DNA of 64,000 nt from Bacteroidota bacterium (GTDB lineage Bacteria; Bacteroidota; Bacteroidia; Bacteroidales; Lentimicrobiaceae). The translations under genes and the position numbers were made by a program. The stretch covers positions 62,001 to 126,000 of the forward strand of contig JAEZNO010000001.1 in assembly GCA_023441805.1 (NCBI GenBank). Direction: 5' to 3'. Below, one piece after another: positions 17,331 to 26,869 of this stretch. A model generated the notes under the pieces. The model was not told where the DNA came from. It was given only the letters and a program-made list of their open reading frames with translations, and did no database searches. Numbering within the stretch: the first letter of the stretch is position 1; each line of letters opens with the position of its first letter.

Positions 17331-17789
17331 ATGGAAGAGAAAAAGAAGAGCGGAAGATATCAAAGACTGTTAGTCCAAATAACTGATCTACTTAAGAAAA
17401 GCCCCGACGAGAATGCTGCCATGTCAACTATTGCTTCAGTGCTTTATAATAAAATGGAAACCTTCTTTTGGTGCGGTTTTTACAGACTTCAGGGAAATGC
17501 ATTATGGGTTGGTCCTTATCAGGGTCCACCGGCTTGTCAGGTCCTTGAAGGAAGAGGTGTTTGCATTACAGCTGTTGAAAGAAACGAAACCATTATAGTA
17601 CCTGATGTAAATAAGTTCCCGGGACATATTGCTTGCGATTCAAGATCAAAAAGCGAAATTGTTATCCCAGTCCGTAATAGTTTAGGCGAAATAAAAGGTG
17701 TTCTTGATGTGGATAGTAAAGATTATGAATCATTTACAGATGTTGATGCCAAATATCTGGAGCAAATAGTGGCTTTACTGGCTAAATAA
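17331..17789 (+). CDS. Free methionine-(R)-sulfoxide reductase (GAF domain)
   Basis: 152 residues forming a single GAF domain. Three cysteines sit where the fRMsr family has its catalytic and resolving residues: in PPACQVL, GRGVCITA and HIACDSRSKSEIV. FPGHIACDS is diagnostic for the family. It reduces free L-methionine-(R)-sulfoxide with thioredoxin in the cytosol, repairing oxidative damage. It starts 19 bases after its -7 element and precedes butyrate kinase by 59 bases. Confidence 0.92.
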   Translation: MEEKKKSGRYQRLLVQITDLLKKSPDENAAMSTIASVLYNKMETFFWCGFYRLQGNALWVGPYQGPPACQVLEGRGVCITAVERNETIIVPDVNKFPGHIACDSRSKSEIVIPVRNSLGEIKGVLDVDSKDYESFTDVDAKYLEQIVALLAK

Positions 17790-17848
17790 AACATTAAACA
17801 AAGTGCAATATTTCTTGTTAACTGGCTTAAATTAAAAAAATAACAACC

Positions 17849-18925
17849 ATGAAGCTAGGAATTATTCTGGTGATTAATCCCAAAAACACATCGTCAAAAA
17901 TTGCGGTATACAAGGATTCAAAATTGTGTTTTTTGAAAACCATCAAATATACCGATGAACAAATAGCAGCTTGTGGAACTATCCCGGGTCAAATCGAGAT
18001 GAGAAAGCAGGCGATCATGCGCGAATTAAAGGAAAACGAAATCAACGTTAACAAACTTGAAATTGTAATTGCCAGAGGAGGTCTCATTAAACCGGTAAAA
18101 TCAGGTGTGTATAAAGTAAATGATCTGTTAAAAAAAGACCTGCTTGAAGGTGTGCAGGGTATGCATGCTACAAATCTGGGAGGAATTATTGCTTCAGAAA
18201 TTGCTTCACTTAATAATGCTCTACCGCTGATTGCCGACCCTGTGGTTGTTGATGAACTGGATGATGTAGCTCGTATTTCTGGTCATCCACTCTTTGAAAG
18301 AAAATCTATATTCCACGCCCTGAATCAAAAAGTGGTAGCGAGGAAATATGCAAAAACTGTTAGCAGAAAATATGAGGATCTTCAACTGCTGGTGGTTCAT
18401 GCAGGTGGTGGCGGTATTTCTGTTTCAGCACATAAAAACGGAAAAGTTGTTGACACAAACCAGGCTTTTGATGGTGATGGACCATTTTCACTTGAAAGAT
18501 CCGGAAGCCTGCCGGTGGGTAATCTGATCAGATTGTGCTTTAGTGGTAAATATACTGAAGAGGAATTAATTCACCAGTTTACTCATAAAGGTGGCCTTGT
18601 TGGATATTTGGGTACAAATAGCCTTTCAGCTATCGACAAAAGAATTTCAGAAGGAGATGAAAAGGCAGCATTTATAATTTATGCGATGGCTTATCAGGTT
18701 GCGAAAGAGATTGGTGCTATGTGCACAGTGTTATCAGGAAAACCTGATGTAATCATCCTATCTGGTGACTTGTTCCAATATTCAACATTCACCAATCATC
18801 TTATCCCCAGAATCGAGAAGATTGCTCCGATTTCAGTTTATCCTAATGAAGATGAGATTGATGCATTAGCTCAGGATGCCATTGGTGTAATGAAGGGTGA
18901 AATTGAAGTGCTTGAGTATAATTAA
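17849..18925 (+). CDS. buk: Butyrate kinase
   Basis: 358 residues of the ASKHA acetate/butyrate kinase family. The N-terminus IILVINPKNTSSKIAVYKD is the phosphate-binding segment, and VVHAGGGGISVSAH and DGDGPFSLERSGSLPVGNL are butyrate-kinase-type motifs. It interconverts butyryl-phosphate and butyrate with ATP. The partner phosphotransbutyrylase (ptb) is not in the window. Branched-chain acids such as isobutyrate or isovalerate are possible substrates, which would fit the leucine-degradation neighbourhood. A terminator hairpin follows at 18951. Confidence 0.93.
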   Translation: MKLGIILVINPKNTSSKIAVYKDSKLCFLKTIKYTDEQIAACGTIPGQIEMRKQAIMRELKENEINVNKLEIVIARGGLIKPVKSGVYKVNDLLKKDLLEGVQGMHATNLGGIIASEIASLNNALPLIADPVVVDELDDVARISGHPLFERKSIFHALNQKVVARKYAKTVSRKYEDLQLLVVHAGGGGISVSAHKNGKVVDTNQAFDGDGPFSLERSGSLPVGNLIRLCFSGKYTEEELIHQFTHKGGLVGYLGTNSLSAIDKRISEGDEKAAFIIYAMAYQVAKEIGAMCTVLSGKPDVIILSGDLFQYSTFTNHLIPRIEKIAPISVYPNEDEIDALAQDAIGVMKGEIEVLEYN

Positions 18926-18950
18926 GAGTTCTTACTTCCGGGTAATATAA

Positions 18951-18982
18951 AGAGGCTATCCCAATAGGATGGTCTTTTTTTT
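18951..18982 (+). terminator. Terminator after buk
   Basis: AGAGGCTATCC pairs imperfectly with GGATGGTCT around a short loop, followed by eight T. The remaining gap to 19343 holds no gene I can support. Confidence 0.6.
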
Positions 18983-19290
18983 GTCCCTTAAAATTCTTAG
19001 ATGAGTTCCAAATCAATATTACCAGTTTGTTATGACGCTGTTAAGAGGCTGCCTCGAGGTTGTGACCATTTCAGTATCATTTAAACATCATCATTTCATC
19101 ACTCAAGTAAGTCATAATTACACATAAATCGTGTTACTTATTGTCAAAATTTCAGGTGTATTACTGATAGTCCAAATCAGAAGTAGTTAAGCTTGTATAC
19201 TGTTTTAAAGGATTATCTCTAAACAAAAAATATTTTGTTTTGTGTTGATTAACAAACCATTATCACTTAAGCAAGTATATTATAAATTTG

Positions 19291-19298
19291 TATTTTTG
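19291..19298 (+). promoter_or_regulatory. -7 promoter element of gldE
   Basis: TATTTTTG matches TAnnTTTG, 45 bases before the TTG start at 19344. Otherwise 18983-19343 is AT-rich with no feature I can support. Confidence 0.45.
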
Positions 19299-19343
19299 CA
19301 TTGATGTTCTTATGACATCCGGTATTCACTAATTATATACATT

Positions 19344-20702
19344 TTGGAAGACCCTGGTCCTGATTTGTCTTATTCAATACCGCTATTCATTATTAATGTG
19401 ATAGCGAATGGTTTATCCTTTGAACTCATAACAGGTTTTTTAGTTTTCTTAATTCTATTAGTCTTTTCAGGCTTATTAAGTGCTGCTGAGACTGCATATT
19501 TCTCACTGAATCAGTTTCAGTTAGACAGTATTAAGCGCAGCGATAATCAAAACAGCCGAATTATAGTCCTTCTGCTGGATAATCCCAAACGATTGCTGGC
19601 AACTATACTGATTGCCAATATCTTTATCAATGTGGCTATTGTAATTATTGCTTCATTTTTAATGTTCAATTTATTTGGAGTTAGTAGCAATACAATTGGT
19701 GTTCTACTGCTTGAAATCATTGCTATTTCTGCACTTATATTGTTATTAGGCGAAATTTTCCCAAAAATTTATGCAACTCATCACAGCATGAAGGTTGCAT
19801 GCTTCATGTCGAGATTTTTGCTTTTCACCCAGCAACTATTTTACCCACTTAGCACCCTATTAGTTAAGTCAACAAATGTTGTTGAACGCCGTATTGCTCA
19901 TAAAAGCCACAATATTACAATGGATGAACTGTCAGAGGCACTTGAATTGACTGATAACCAGGGTGAATCACCGGATGAAGAAAGAAAAATACTCAAAGGC
20001 ATCATTAAATTCGGAGATATTGCCGTCCGAGAAATCATGAGACCAAGGGTGGATGTTACGGCTATTGACGATTCTTCTACTTTTACTGAATTACTTCAGG
20101 TTATTGATGAATCAGGTTATTCAAGAATACCCATATATCACGACAATCTCGATAACGTTACAGGTATCCTTTATATAAAAGATCTTATTCCTCATTTACG
20201 CCAAAACGGTGACTTTTCCTGGCAACCACTGCAAAGAAGCGCATTCTTTGTACCGGAAAATAAACGAATAAACGACTTACTGCAGGAATTTCAAACCAAG
20301 AAGATCCATATGGCTATTGTTGTCGATGAATATGGTGGGACTTCCGGAATCGTTACACTTGAAGATATTCTTGAGGAGATCGTTGGTGAAATTAATGATG
20401 AATTCGACAGTGAGATGGATGAGATGAACTATTCGAAGATTGAAGATAACGTTTATATATTCGAAGGAAAGACTCTCTTAAATGATTTTTGCAAAGTAAT
20501 TGGTGTAGATGACAGAATATTCCAGGAAATTAAAGGTGAGTCAGATACACTGGCAGGACTATTACTTGAGATGGCCGGTCGTATTCCTGATGCATCAGAG
20601 CAATTTACTTTTGAGAATTTTACATTTAAGCCTGAAGTAGTCGATAAGAGGAGCATCAAGAGAATAAGAGTAACAATAAATGAGCTGAAATCTGAAGATT
20701 AA
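19344..20702 (+). CDS. gldE: Gliding-motility-associated CBS-domain membrane protein GldE
   Basis: 452 residues. It has an N-terminal DUF21/CNNM membrane domain with four hydrophobic segments (roughly residues 12-40, 85-110, 115-140, 150-175). Paired CBS domains follow (MRPRVDVTAIDD; MAIVVDEYGGTSGIVTLEDILEEIVGEI), then a C-terminal CorC/HlyC domain. The start appears to be TTG because no ATG occurs before the membrane domain. The gene directly precedes gldD, the usual gldE-gldD pair. GldE supports GldD function in gliding/type IX secretion in flavobacteria. In non-gliding Bacteroidota its role is less clear. Confidence 0.9.
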   Translation: MEDPGPDLSYSIPLFIINVIANGLSFELITGFLVFLILLVFSGLLSAAETAYFSLNQFQLDSIKRSDNQNSRIIVLLLDNPKRLLATILIANIFINVAIVIIASFLMFNLFGVSSNTIGVLLLEIIAISALILLLGEIFPKIYATHHSMKVACFMSRFLLFTQQLFYPLSTLLVKSTNVVERRIAHKSHNITMDELSEALELTDNQGESPDEERKILKGIIKFGDIAVREIMRPRVDVTAIDDSSTFTELLQVIDESGYSRIPIYHDNLDNVTGILYIKDLIPHLRQNGDFSWQPLQRSAFFVPENKRINDLLQEFQTKKIHMAIVVDEYGGTSGIVTLEDILEEIVGEINDEFDSEMDEMNYSKIEDNVYIFEGKTLLNDFCKVIGVDDRIFQEIKGESDTLAGLLLEMAGRIPDASEQFTFENFTFKPEVVDKRSIKRIRVTINELKSED

Positions 20703-20789
20703 TTACCTGTCATAATCCTTTGAGAAGCTCGACAATTTTACTACCTGAACTGATATGAAGAAACTAACTACATTTATAACTGAACAATT

Positions 20790-21377
20790 ATGAAATATTC
20801 GAAGCTGTTGATTAACCTGGTAATTGTTTCAGCACTTATAAACCTGATGTGGGCTTGCGGTGATAATCCGATTCCAAAACCAAGAGGATATTTCCGTATT
20901 GACCTGCCTGAAAGAAATTATAGGATTCTCGATAGTATTTATCCGTATAAATTTGAATACCCGGTTTACGCAAAGATAAATCAGGACCCTCATGCACCTG
21001 ACCAGCCTTACTGGATAAATGTAGATTTTCCAAAATTCAGGGCTAATGTACATTTAAGCTATAAACCTCTTAATAATAATTTGGCTGTTTATACTGAAGA
21101 TGCACATGCTCTGGTCATGAAACATATCCCGAAAGCCAGCGCAATTGAAGAAATTCGAATTGACAATGAGGAATCGAATGTTCATGGAATAATCTATGAT
21201 ATTAAAGGAGTCGGTGCTGCCTCACCATACCAGTTTTATATTACCGACAGTAGCCGTCATTTTCTTAGAGGTGCCCTTTATTTTAATGCATTGCCGAATA
21301 ATGATTCACTCGCTCCTGTAATAGAGTTCCTGAAAGGTGATATAATGCATTTACTTGAAACAACAACCTGGAAGTAG
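20790..21377 (+). CDS. gldD: Gliding motility lipoprotein GldD
   Basis: 195 residues with a lipoprotein signal peptide (lipobox MWAC, Cys23) and the signature PKPRGYFRIDLPERNY just after it. GldD is required with the other Gld proteins for gliding and chitin use in Flavobacterium. It occurs widely in Bacteroidota, often without obvious motility. It follows gldE by 87 bases. Confidence 0.93.
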   Translation: MKYSKLLINLVIVSALINLMWACGDNPIPKPRGYFRIDLPERNYRILDSIYPYKFEYPVYAKINQDPHAPDQPYWINVDFPKFRANVHLSYKPLNNNLAVYTEDAHALVMKHIPKASAIEEIRIDNEESNVHGIIYDIKGVGAASPYQFYITDSSRHFLRGALYFNALPNNDSLAPVIEFLKGDIMHLLETTTWK

Positions 21378-21427
21378 TTGAATTCTAATGTAAAGGATTG
21401 GATTTTACCTTCCTTTTATTCCAAGGT

Positions 21428-22945
21428 CTATTCATCATAATCGGGTTTAATTCTTATCCCGTCATAACGTCTTTCAATACCATTCTCATAAGCAATCACG
21501 AGAAATACATTACCCTGTTGATCAAACTGAACCCAGTCGCCTGTTCTCATTCCCATCATGAATTCTCCCTGGTCTTTCTTTTTCCCATCAGGCCAGAACC
21601 AGGTATGCCTGCCATTAGGATTGTCATCAATGAATGAACCTACAAAGCTTAATTGTCCGTTATCGTAGTAAGTTTTCCATTCACCATTACGTTTGCCACC
21701 TCTGTAAGTGCCTTCCTCACGCGTATCTCCATATTGATATTTCCAAAAACCTTCCTCTAATCCGTCAATATATTCACCCTGAGCAATTACATTTCCTGAT
21801 TCATCATACTCGGTATAAATACCATCAGGTAAACCATTTCTGAATGATTCTTCACGTTCAACAGTGCCATTATCGAAATACCATTTCCATAAACCTTCAG
21901 CATTACCCTGATTATTGTAATTACCTTCTTGTTCAAGAGCACTGTTTTGGTGATAAAACCTCCATTGAGCAACTCGTTTACCCAAATTATAAGTTCCCTC
22001 TGATTTCAACTGTCCATCCTCATAATACTCTTTCCATGGACCATCTTTTACACCTTCATCGTCTACAATTCCTTCTGAAATCAAAATGCCCTTGTTAAAA
22101 GTGTATGCTGCAATAACTTTTCCTGTTGAATCATATTCCCTCCTGACACCTTGAGGTACATCACCCTTGTAACTTGCTACAGTTTTTGGTTTTCCATTTG
22201 GATAGTAATCAGTTCTGACATCCAATTTTACTAATTCCGGTGTCTCCTTCTGGAGCACATCATTCACATATTTAGCAATATTAACCAACATTCCTTTTTC
22301 GTCATACTCCTTGAAATATCCATTTTTCTTATCATCACGATAAATACCCTCCAGCTGTACACTTCCATTTTCATAGAAGTACTTCCAGCGTCCCTGCTTT
22401 AGACCATTCTTATCAACACGGTTAATATTTTCCCTGTCAACCATAAAGCCCCTGCGGTATTCATAAAGTGTAATGATTGTACCATCAGGTCCATATTCTC
22501 TGGCTATACCATCTTCAAAACCGTTTACGAAATTAACCGAACGCTTTATTTTACCATCAGGATAATAAGTAATTGTGAGTCCGTTTTTGATATCATTCGA
22601 GAAGTTTTCCTCTACAATTTCATCGTCACGAAAAGTGCGACGAATGCCATCCTTCAGTCCATTCTTATAATTGATCTGAAGGATAAGCTTAGCTGAATCA
22701 TTGTAGAAATTCCATGTACTGTCAAGTTCAAAGTTTACTCTGTTACCTTCAGCTATCAGTACACCGTTTGGGTTGTATGTCTTCCAGTAACCATCAGGCT
22801 TGCCGTCGCGCATGATTCCTTCACTGGCAATTTTCCCGTTTGAATGATAGAATACATTTGGTCCGTCAGGTACAATGGTATTCTCCTGACCAAGAACGGA
22901 AAGTGAAATAAAGAAGACGACAATAAAGGACAGATGTTTAAACAT
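21428..22945 (-). CDS. Secreted YwqK/MORN-like repeat protein
   Basis: 505 residues with a signal peptide (hydrophobic 8-18, cleavage near VLGQ), then some 17-20 tandem repeats of about 23 residues. The repeats have the pattern G.WK.YY.NG.L..EG.Y..G...G, e.g. GPWKEYYEDGQLKSEG and GEWKTYYDNGQLSFVG. This is the MORN_2/YwqK repeat. Automated pipelines often label such proteins 'YwqK family antitoxin', but nothing here supports a toxin partner. It is probably an exported beta-repeat scaffold of unknown ligand. It converges on gldD. Confidence 0.85.
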   Translation of the reverse strand: MFKHLSFIVVFFISLSVLGQENTIVPDGPNVFYHSNGKIASEGIMRDGKPDGYWKTYNPNGVLIAEGNRVNFELDSTWNFYNDSAKLILQINYKNGLKDGIRRTFRDDEIVEENFSNDIKNGLTITYYPDGKIKRSVNFVNGFEDGIAREYGPDGTIITLYEYRRGFMVDRENINRVDKNGLKQGRWKYFYENGSVQLEGIYRDDKKNGYFKEYDEKGMLVNIAKYVNDVLQKETPELVKLDVRTDYYPNGKPKTVASYKGDVPQGVRREYDSTGKVIAAYTFNKGILISEGIVDDEGVKDGPWKEYYEDGQLKSEGTYNLGKRVAQWRFYHQNSALEQEGNYNNQGNAEGLWKWYFDNGTVEREESFRNGLPDGIYTEYDESGNVIAQGEYIDGLEEGFWKYQYGDTREEGTYRGGKRNGEWKTYYDNGQLSFVGSFIDDNPNGRHTWFWPDGKKKDQGEFMMGMRTGDWVQFDQQGNVFLVIAYENGIERRYDGIRIKPDYDE

Positions 22946-23069
22946 TTATCGATATGGGCAAAAATTAACACTAAAAAATAATTATCAAAGTTAATGAATC
23001 AATAACAATGAAACACTTATTTCAGTTAAACGTCATAAAACGCCATTATTATTTGCCGGAAAAAGCTTA

Positions 23070-24050
23070 TTATTTAACCAAACCGGTCTGCTTTGAAATT
23101 TCAAGCATCCGAAGTATTGGTTTAGCAGCCAAACTTATAGTTTCAGGATCAATTATAATTTCAGGTTGTTCATTTTTCAGACTAAGGTAAATTTTCTCGA
23201 GTGAATTGAGCTTCATAAATGGACAGTCATTACAATTACATGTTTCATCAGAAGGAACCACAAGAAATTCCTTTTGCGGGTTAGCTTTCTTCATTTGATG
23301 AATAATACCACCCTCCGTTGCGACAATGTACTTGCGGTTTGAGTCCTTTTTAGTAAATTCAAGCAGAGCTGCAGTTGAGCCAATAAAATCGGCCAGAGCT
23401 AAAATAGGACCTCTGCATTCAGGATGAGCAATGAGTTTTGCGTCAGGATTGTCAATTTTTAGTTTAATAGTTCTCTCATCTGTAAGTTGATTATGCACAT
23501 GGCATGCTCCATCCCACAGCACCATATTTCGTCCGGTGATGCTATTTATATAAGCTCCGAGGTTTCTGTCGGGTGCAAAAATTAACGGTTGATCAACAGG
23601 AAACGAGTCAACAACTGCCTTTGCATTACTTGATGTACAAATGACATCTGACATAGTTTTAACGGCAGCAGAGCAATTAATATACGAAACTACCTTATGA
23701 CCGGGATGTGCCTCAATAAACGGTTTAAATTGCTCAGGAGGGCAACTGTCGGCCAGTGAACATCCGGCATTCATGTCGGGTATTAAAACTTTCTTATTTG
23801 GATTTAAAATCTTCGCAGTTTCGGCCATAAAATGAACACCGGCAAACACAATAATGTCGGCCTCGGTCTCAGCCGCCTTTTGCGAAAGTTGAAGACTGTC
23901 ACCAACAAAGTCTGCCAGCTCCTGTATTTCAGGTACCTGATAATAATGCGCAAGAATTACAGCATTTTTTGCGATCTTTAGATCGTGAATTCGGGCTGCC
24001 AATTCTTCGTTTGACATCTTAGAGAGTGACTTTTTTATTTCGACTTCCAT
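23070..24050 (-). CDS. nadA: Quinolinate synthase A
   Basis: 326 residues. AVILAHYYQVPEIQELADFVGDSL is the substrate-binding N-terminus (given here in part as HYYQVPEIQ). Cysteines for the [4Fe-4S] cluster lie in NAGCSLADSC, ICTSSNA/HPECRGP and the C-terminal CNCNDCPFMKLN. It condenses iminoaspartate with dihydroxyacetone phosphate to quinolinate for NAD synthesis. nadB and nadC are not in the window. Confidence 0.96.
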   Translation of the reverse strand: MEVEIKKSLSKMSNEELAARIHDLKIAKNAVILAHYYQVPEIQELADFVGDSLQLSQKAAETEADIIVFAGVHFMAETAKILNPNKKVLIPDMNAGCSLADSCPPEQFKPFIEAHPGHKVVSYINCSAAVKTMSDVICTSSNAKAVVDSFPVDQPLIFAPDRNLGAYINSITGRNMVLWDGACHVHNQLTDERTIKLKIDNPDAKLIAHPECRGPILALADFIGSTAALLEFTKKDSNRKYIVATEGGIIHQMKKANPQKEFLVVPSDETCNCNDCPFMKLNSLEKIYLSLKNEQPEIIIDPETISLAAKPILRMLEISKQTGLVK

Positions 24051-24566
24051 TTCTATCTATTATTAATAATCTTTATAAAGAAAATAATATTGGTAATAAT
24101 AAGGCTGTTAATTCTGTTTACAAAAAATGCAATTTTAATTTGCTTTTATCACTATCCCCAGTTTATTAAACACATATTAACAAAGGAAAGTAAGGTTTGG
24201 CTTTAAAGTTCAATGGGTTGCAAAATTATCAACAATTGGTTAAAAAAGTTTACTCACAGCCGCTTTCACTTCAAAATATCAAAAGTTACGTTTTTTTACT
24301 GTTGATATTTTTTAATAACTCACTCATAACTCTGCAAAGGGCCATGGTTATTTTCAGTTTAATGTCGTTTTAACACTTTTATCAATAATTTTCAACAGTT
24401 TTTTGCCAATACCAACAATTAATGGTTAATAATTAGGTATTTATCTGATTATAAGTCAAATAACAAAAAGTAAGCCAAAAGATTAAATAAGCTAACTACT
24501 TAATAATTAAGGCTGCTTTAAGCCGCATGATTTTATAACTAAATTTGTAACTAAAAATTATCAACA
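24051..24566. other. AT-rich intergenic region between divergent nadA and rpiB
   Basis: About 515 bases, very AT-rich, with no open frame I can support. A -7 element TAAATTTG for rpiB is at 24540-24547. Scattered TTATCAACA-like words occur (about 24225 and 24558), but they do not form a convincing DnaA-box cluster. Confidence 0.5.
24540..24547 (+). promoter_or_regulatory. -7 promoter element of rpiB
   Basis: TAAATTTG matches TAnnTTTG, 19 bases before the ATG. Confidence 0.5.
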
Positions 24567-25019
24567 ATGTGGGATAAGGAAAAGAGTTTGGCATTAGCAG
24601 GCGATCATGCCGGGTTTCCATTGAAGAAATTTATTTCGGAAAAACTACTTGCAGCAGGTTATAAAGTGCATGATTTCGGGACTTTTTCGGAAGAAAGTAC
24701 TGATTATCCCGATTTCGCACATTCATTAGGGTCTGCTGTGGATAAAGGAGAATATGAAAGAGGTATTGTAATTTGCGGTAGTGGCAATGGCGTAAATATG
24801 GTAGTTAATAAGTACCCAAATGTAAGAGGTGCATTGGTATGGAATAGTGAACAGGCTGAGTTGACAAGAAAGCATAATAATGCCAATGTCCTTTCATTAC
24901 CTGGCAGGTTTATTGATTTTGATGAAGCCTGGAAAGCAGTGCAATTATTTATTGATACTGATTTTGAGGGTGGCAGGCACCAAAGACGAGTCGATAAAAT
25001 TTCACAATGCATCAATTGA
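24567..25019 (+). CDS. rpiB: Ribose-5-phosphate isomerase B
   Basis: 150 residues of the LacAB/RpiB fold. The N-terminus ALAGDHAGFPLKKFI is the ribose-phosphate-binding loop, and ICGSGNGVNMVVNKYPNVRGAL contains the catalytic cysteine and anion-hole loop. It interconverts ribose-5-P and ribulose-5-P in the pentose phosphate pathway. Its TGA stop abuts the GTG start of the next gene (TGAGTG), suggesting translational coupling. Confidence 0.95.
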   Translation: MWDKEKSLALAGDHAGFPLKKFISEKLLAAGYKVHDFGTFSEESTDYPDFAHSLGSAVDKGEYERGIVICGSGNGVNMVVNKYPNVRGALVWNSEQAELTRKHNNANVLSLPGRFIDFDEAWKAVQLFIDTDFEGGRHQRRVDKISQCIN

Positions 25020-26402
25020 GTGGAAAGATCTGATAAATTTAAATTGGAAGCGGCAAGAGCTGCTGAAGACATTACCCGTCAGGAGATATTCGATGAGAAT
25101 ATTGGCTATTACAATAAAGCATTGAATAGTGCTCTGACACAGTATGCAAATCTCGATCTTGCAAAGAAACGTGCAGGTAATATTCGGTTTAAGGCAATCA
25201 ATAGTCTCGAAAAGTATCTTATTGAATTTGAGTCGAATTTTGAGAAGAATGGTGGTAAGATAATTTGGGCACTAACTGCTGATGAAGCACTAACAGAAAT
25301 AGCCAACATCATAACTAAATCGAAAGAGAGAAAAGTTATTAGATCCAAATCACTAATTGCTGATGAAATTAACCTCGATGAGTTTCTTGCAAAGGAAAAT
25401 ATTGAGAGATGTAAAATAAACGTTGCTGATTGGATACTTGATAAATTTGAAAAGAAACCACGCCATTCATCTTCTTATCTGATAGAGTATAGTCTGGCAC
25501 AGATATCAGATAAGATAAATGAAAAGAAAGCAGCCGATTTAAAGCATAATCCGGCTGAGGTTGTCAACTATATAAAGAATATTACTAAGGATGAAATAAA
25601 TGATTTTCATGTAACCATTTCCGGAGCAAACTACCTTATTGCAGACACAGGGTCGGTTTGCTTAACCGAAAATTATGGTGATGGTACTTTCCTTAATTCC
25701 ATTTCGGGTACGCAAATAATACTCTGTGGAATTGATAAAATCATTCCTTCAATTAAGCACCTCGATACTTTAATTTCTTTGTATGCAACATATAGCTCAG
25801 GTGACAGGATTAATGCATTTAGTACAATTATAAATGGTCCACGAATGGACAGTGAAACAGAAGGACCTTCTGAACTTTACGTTGTACTTCTTGATAATGG
25901 CCGTAGTGATGTTTTAGCTCAAAAGTTTCAGCGCAGGGCACTTGGTTGTATTGATTGTGGCGCATGTCAAAATGTTTGTCCTGTGTATAGAAAGGTGGGT
26001 GGTGATGCATTTGACACAACTATACCCGGTCCTATCGGTTCAGTTCTTAATCCATGGATGTTGGGGTTGGAGGAGTTCATTCATCAGAGTTATGCAAGTA
26101 CACTATGTGGTCGTTGTACCGATATTTGCCCTGTAGGGATTAATCTACATGAACAATTGATATACAACAGGAAGGATTCAATATCAATGGGCAATCATTC
26201 GACCTCCGAAAAAATGACCATGGAAGGATGGCATTTAGTGCTTAAAAACAGAAAGTGGATGGATAAAGGAAGTGCGAAGTGGAAAAATATATTCCTAAAA
26301 AAGATATACGCTGACAAATGGGGAAAGAACAGATCATTCCCTCAAATAAGTGAGAAGAGTTTTAAACAATTATGGGAAGAAAGACGTGAAGGTAAAAACT
26401 AA
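25020..26402 (+). CDS. LutB/LldF-like iron-sulfur LUD-domain protein
   Basis: 460 residues. The N-terminal LUD domain (about 60-300; e.g. GANYLIADTGSVCLTENYGDG) is followed by two ferredoxin-type cysteine clusters, CIDCGACQNVCPVY (about 312-325) and CGRCTDICPVGINLHEQL (about 363). This is the middle subunit of the LutABC L-lactate oxidation complex. LutA and LutC are not encoded next to it, so it may work with unlinked partners or on another substrate. The start is a GTG directly after the rpiB stop. Confidence 0.85.
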   Translation: MERSDKFKLEAARAAEDITRQEIFDENIGYYNKALNSALTQYANLDLAKKRAGNIRFKAINSLEKYLIEFESNFEKNGGKIIWALTADEALTEIANIITKSKERKVIRSKSLIADEINLDEFLAKENIERCKINVADWILDKFEKKPRHSSSYLIEYSLAQISDKINEKKAADLKHNPAEVVNYIKNITKDEINDFHVTISGANYLIADTGSVCLTENYGDGTFLNSISGTQIILCGIDKIIPSIKHLDTLISLYATYSSGDRINAFSTIINGPRMDSETEGPSELYVVLLDNGRSDVLAQKFQRRALGCIDCGACQNVCPVYRKVGGDAFDTTIPGPIGSVLNPWMLGLEEFIHQSYASTLCGRCTDICPVGINLHEQLIYNRKDSISMGNHSTSEKMTMEGWHLVLKNRKWMDKGSAKWKNIFLKKIYADKWGKNRSFPQISEKSFKQLWEERREGKN

Positions 26403-26407
26403 GTGCT

Positions 26408-26860
26408 TTAAAGTATAAAAGTACTGTTTGATACTCCTCGCCTTAGTAACCTCTCAATCAGGAAAAGAACGAAAACTGATAGTAAGATAGTGAGTTGAAG
26501 AGACGACTCTTTTATAAAGGTTATAGTTCTGGTTATACCATCCAACAGACCCAATGTGCCATTAATAATGTCAAGAATCTGAATTTTATTGAAATTAACA
26601 TTTAGATCGATAAATGGCCAGGCAGCAAATATTATAAGAGTAATAACAACAATACCAACCCCAATTGAGCCATAAGCCCAAAGCATCTGCTTTCTGTAAA
26701 CTTCAGGTTCTATTTCAGGCTCAACCCTTGCATAAATCTGATTCATCACCTCAGTTGAGAAATTACTTTTGGTTGTTGGCTGTGGCAATTTAAGAATCAT
26801 CCTCTCAATGAATGGATCTCTCAATTCTTCTTTATCTCTTAATTCTTCCATTTCTCTCAA
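26408..26860 (-). CDS. Membrane protein, probable partner of the adjacent sigma factor
   Basis: 150 residues. A charged cytoplasmic N-terminus is followed by one hydrophobic segment around 66-84 (GSIGVGIVVITLIIFAAW) and a second near 122-140 (LTILLSVFVLFLIERLL). I recognise no named domain. It lies 9 bases downstream of the ECF sigma factor on the same strand. Together with its cytoplasmic-plus-membrane layout this suggests an anti-sigma-like regulator. That is inference, since no zinc-binding HxxxCxxC motif is seen. Confidence 0.65.
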   Translation of the reverse strand: MREMEELRDKEELRDPFIERMILKLPQPTTKSNFSTEVMNQIYARVEPEIEPEVYRKQMLWAYGSIGVGIVVITLIIFAAWPFIDLNVNFNKIQILDIINGTLGLLDGITRTITFIKESSLQLTILLSVFVLFLIERLLRRGVSNSTFIL

Positions 26861-26869
26861 TTTTTAATC

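Noticed and set aside
21428..22945. Antitoxin function of the YwqK-repeat protein
   Set aside because: It has a signal peptide and no adjacent toxin; the antitoxin label would be an annotation habit, not evidence.
24200..24566. TTATCAACA-like words suggesting a replication origin
   Set aside because: Only a few single-mismatch DnaA-like words, no ordered cluster, and no dnaA nearby.
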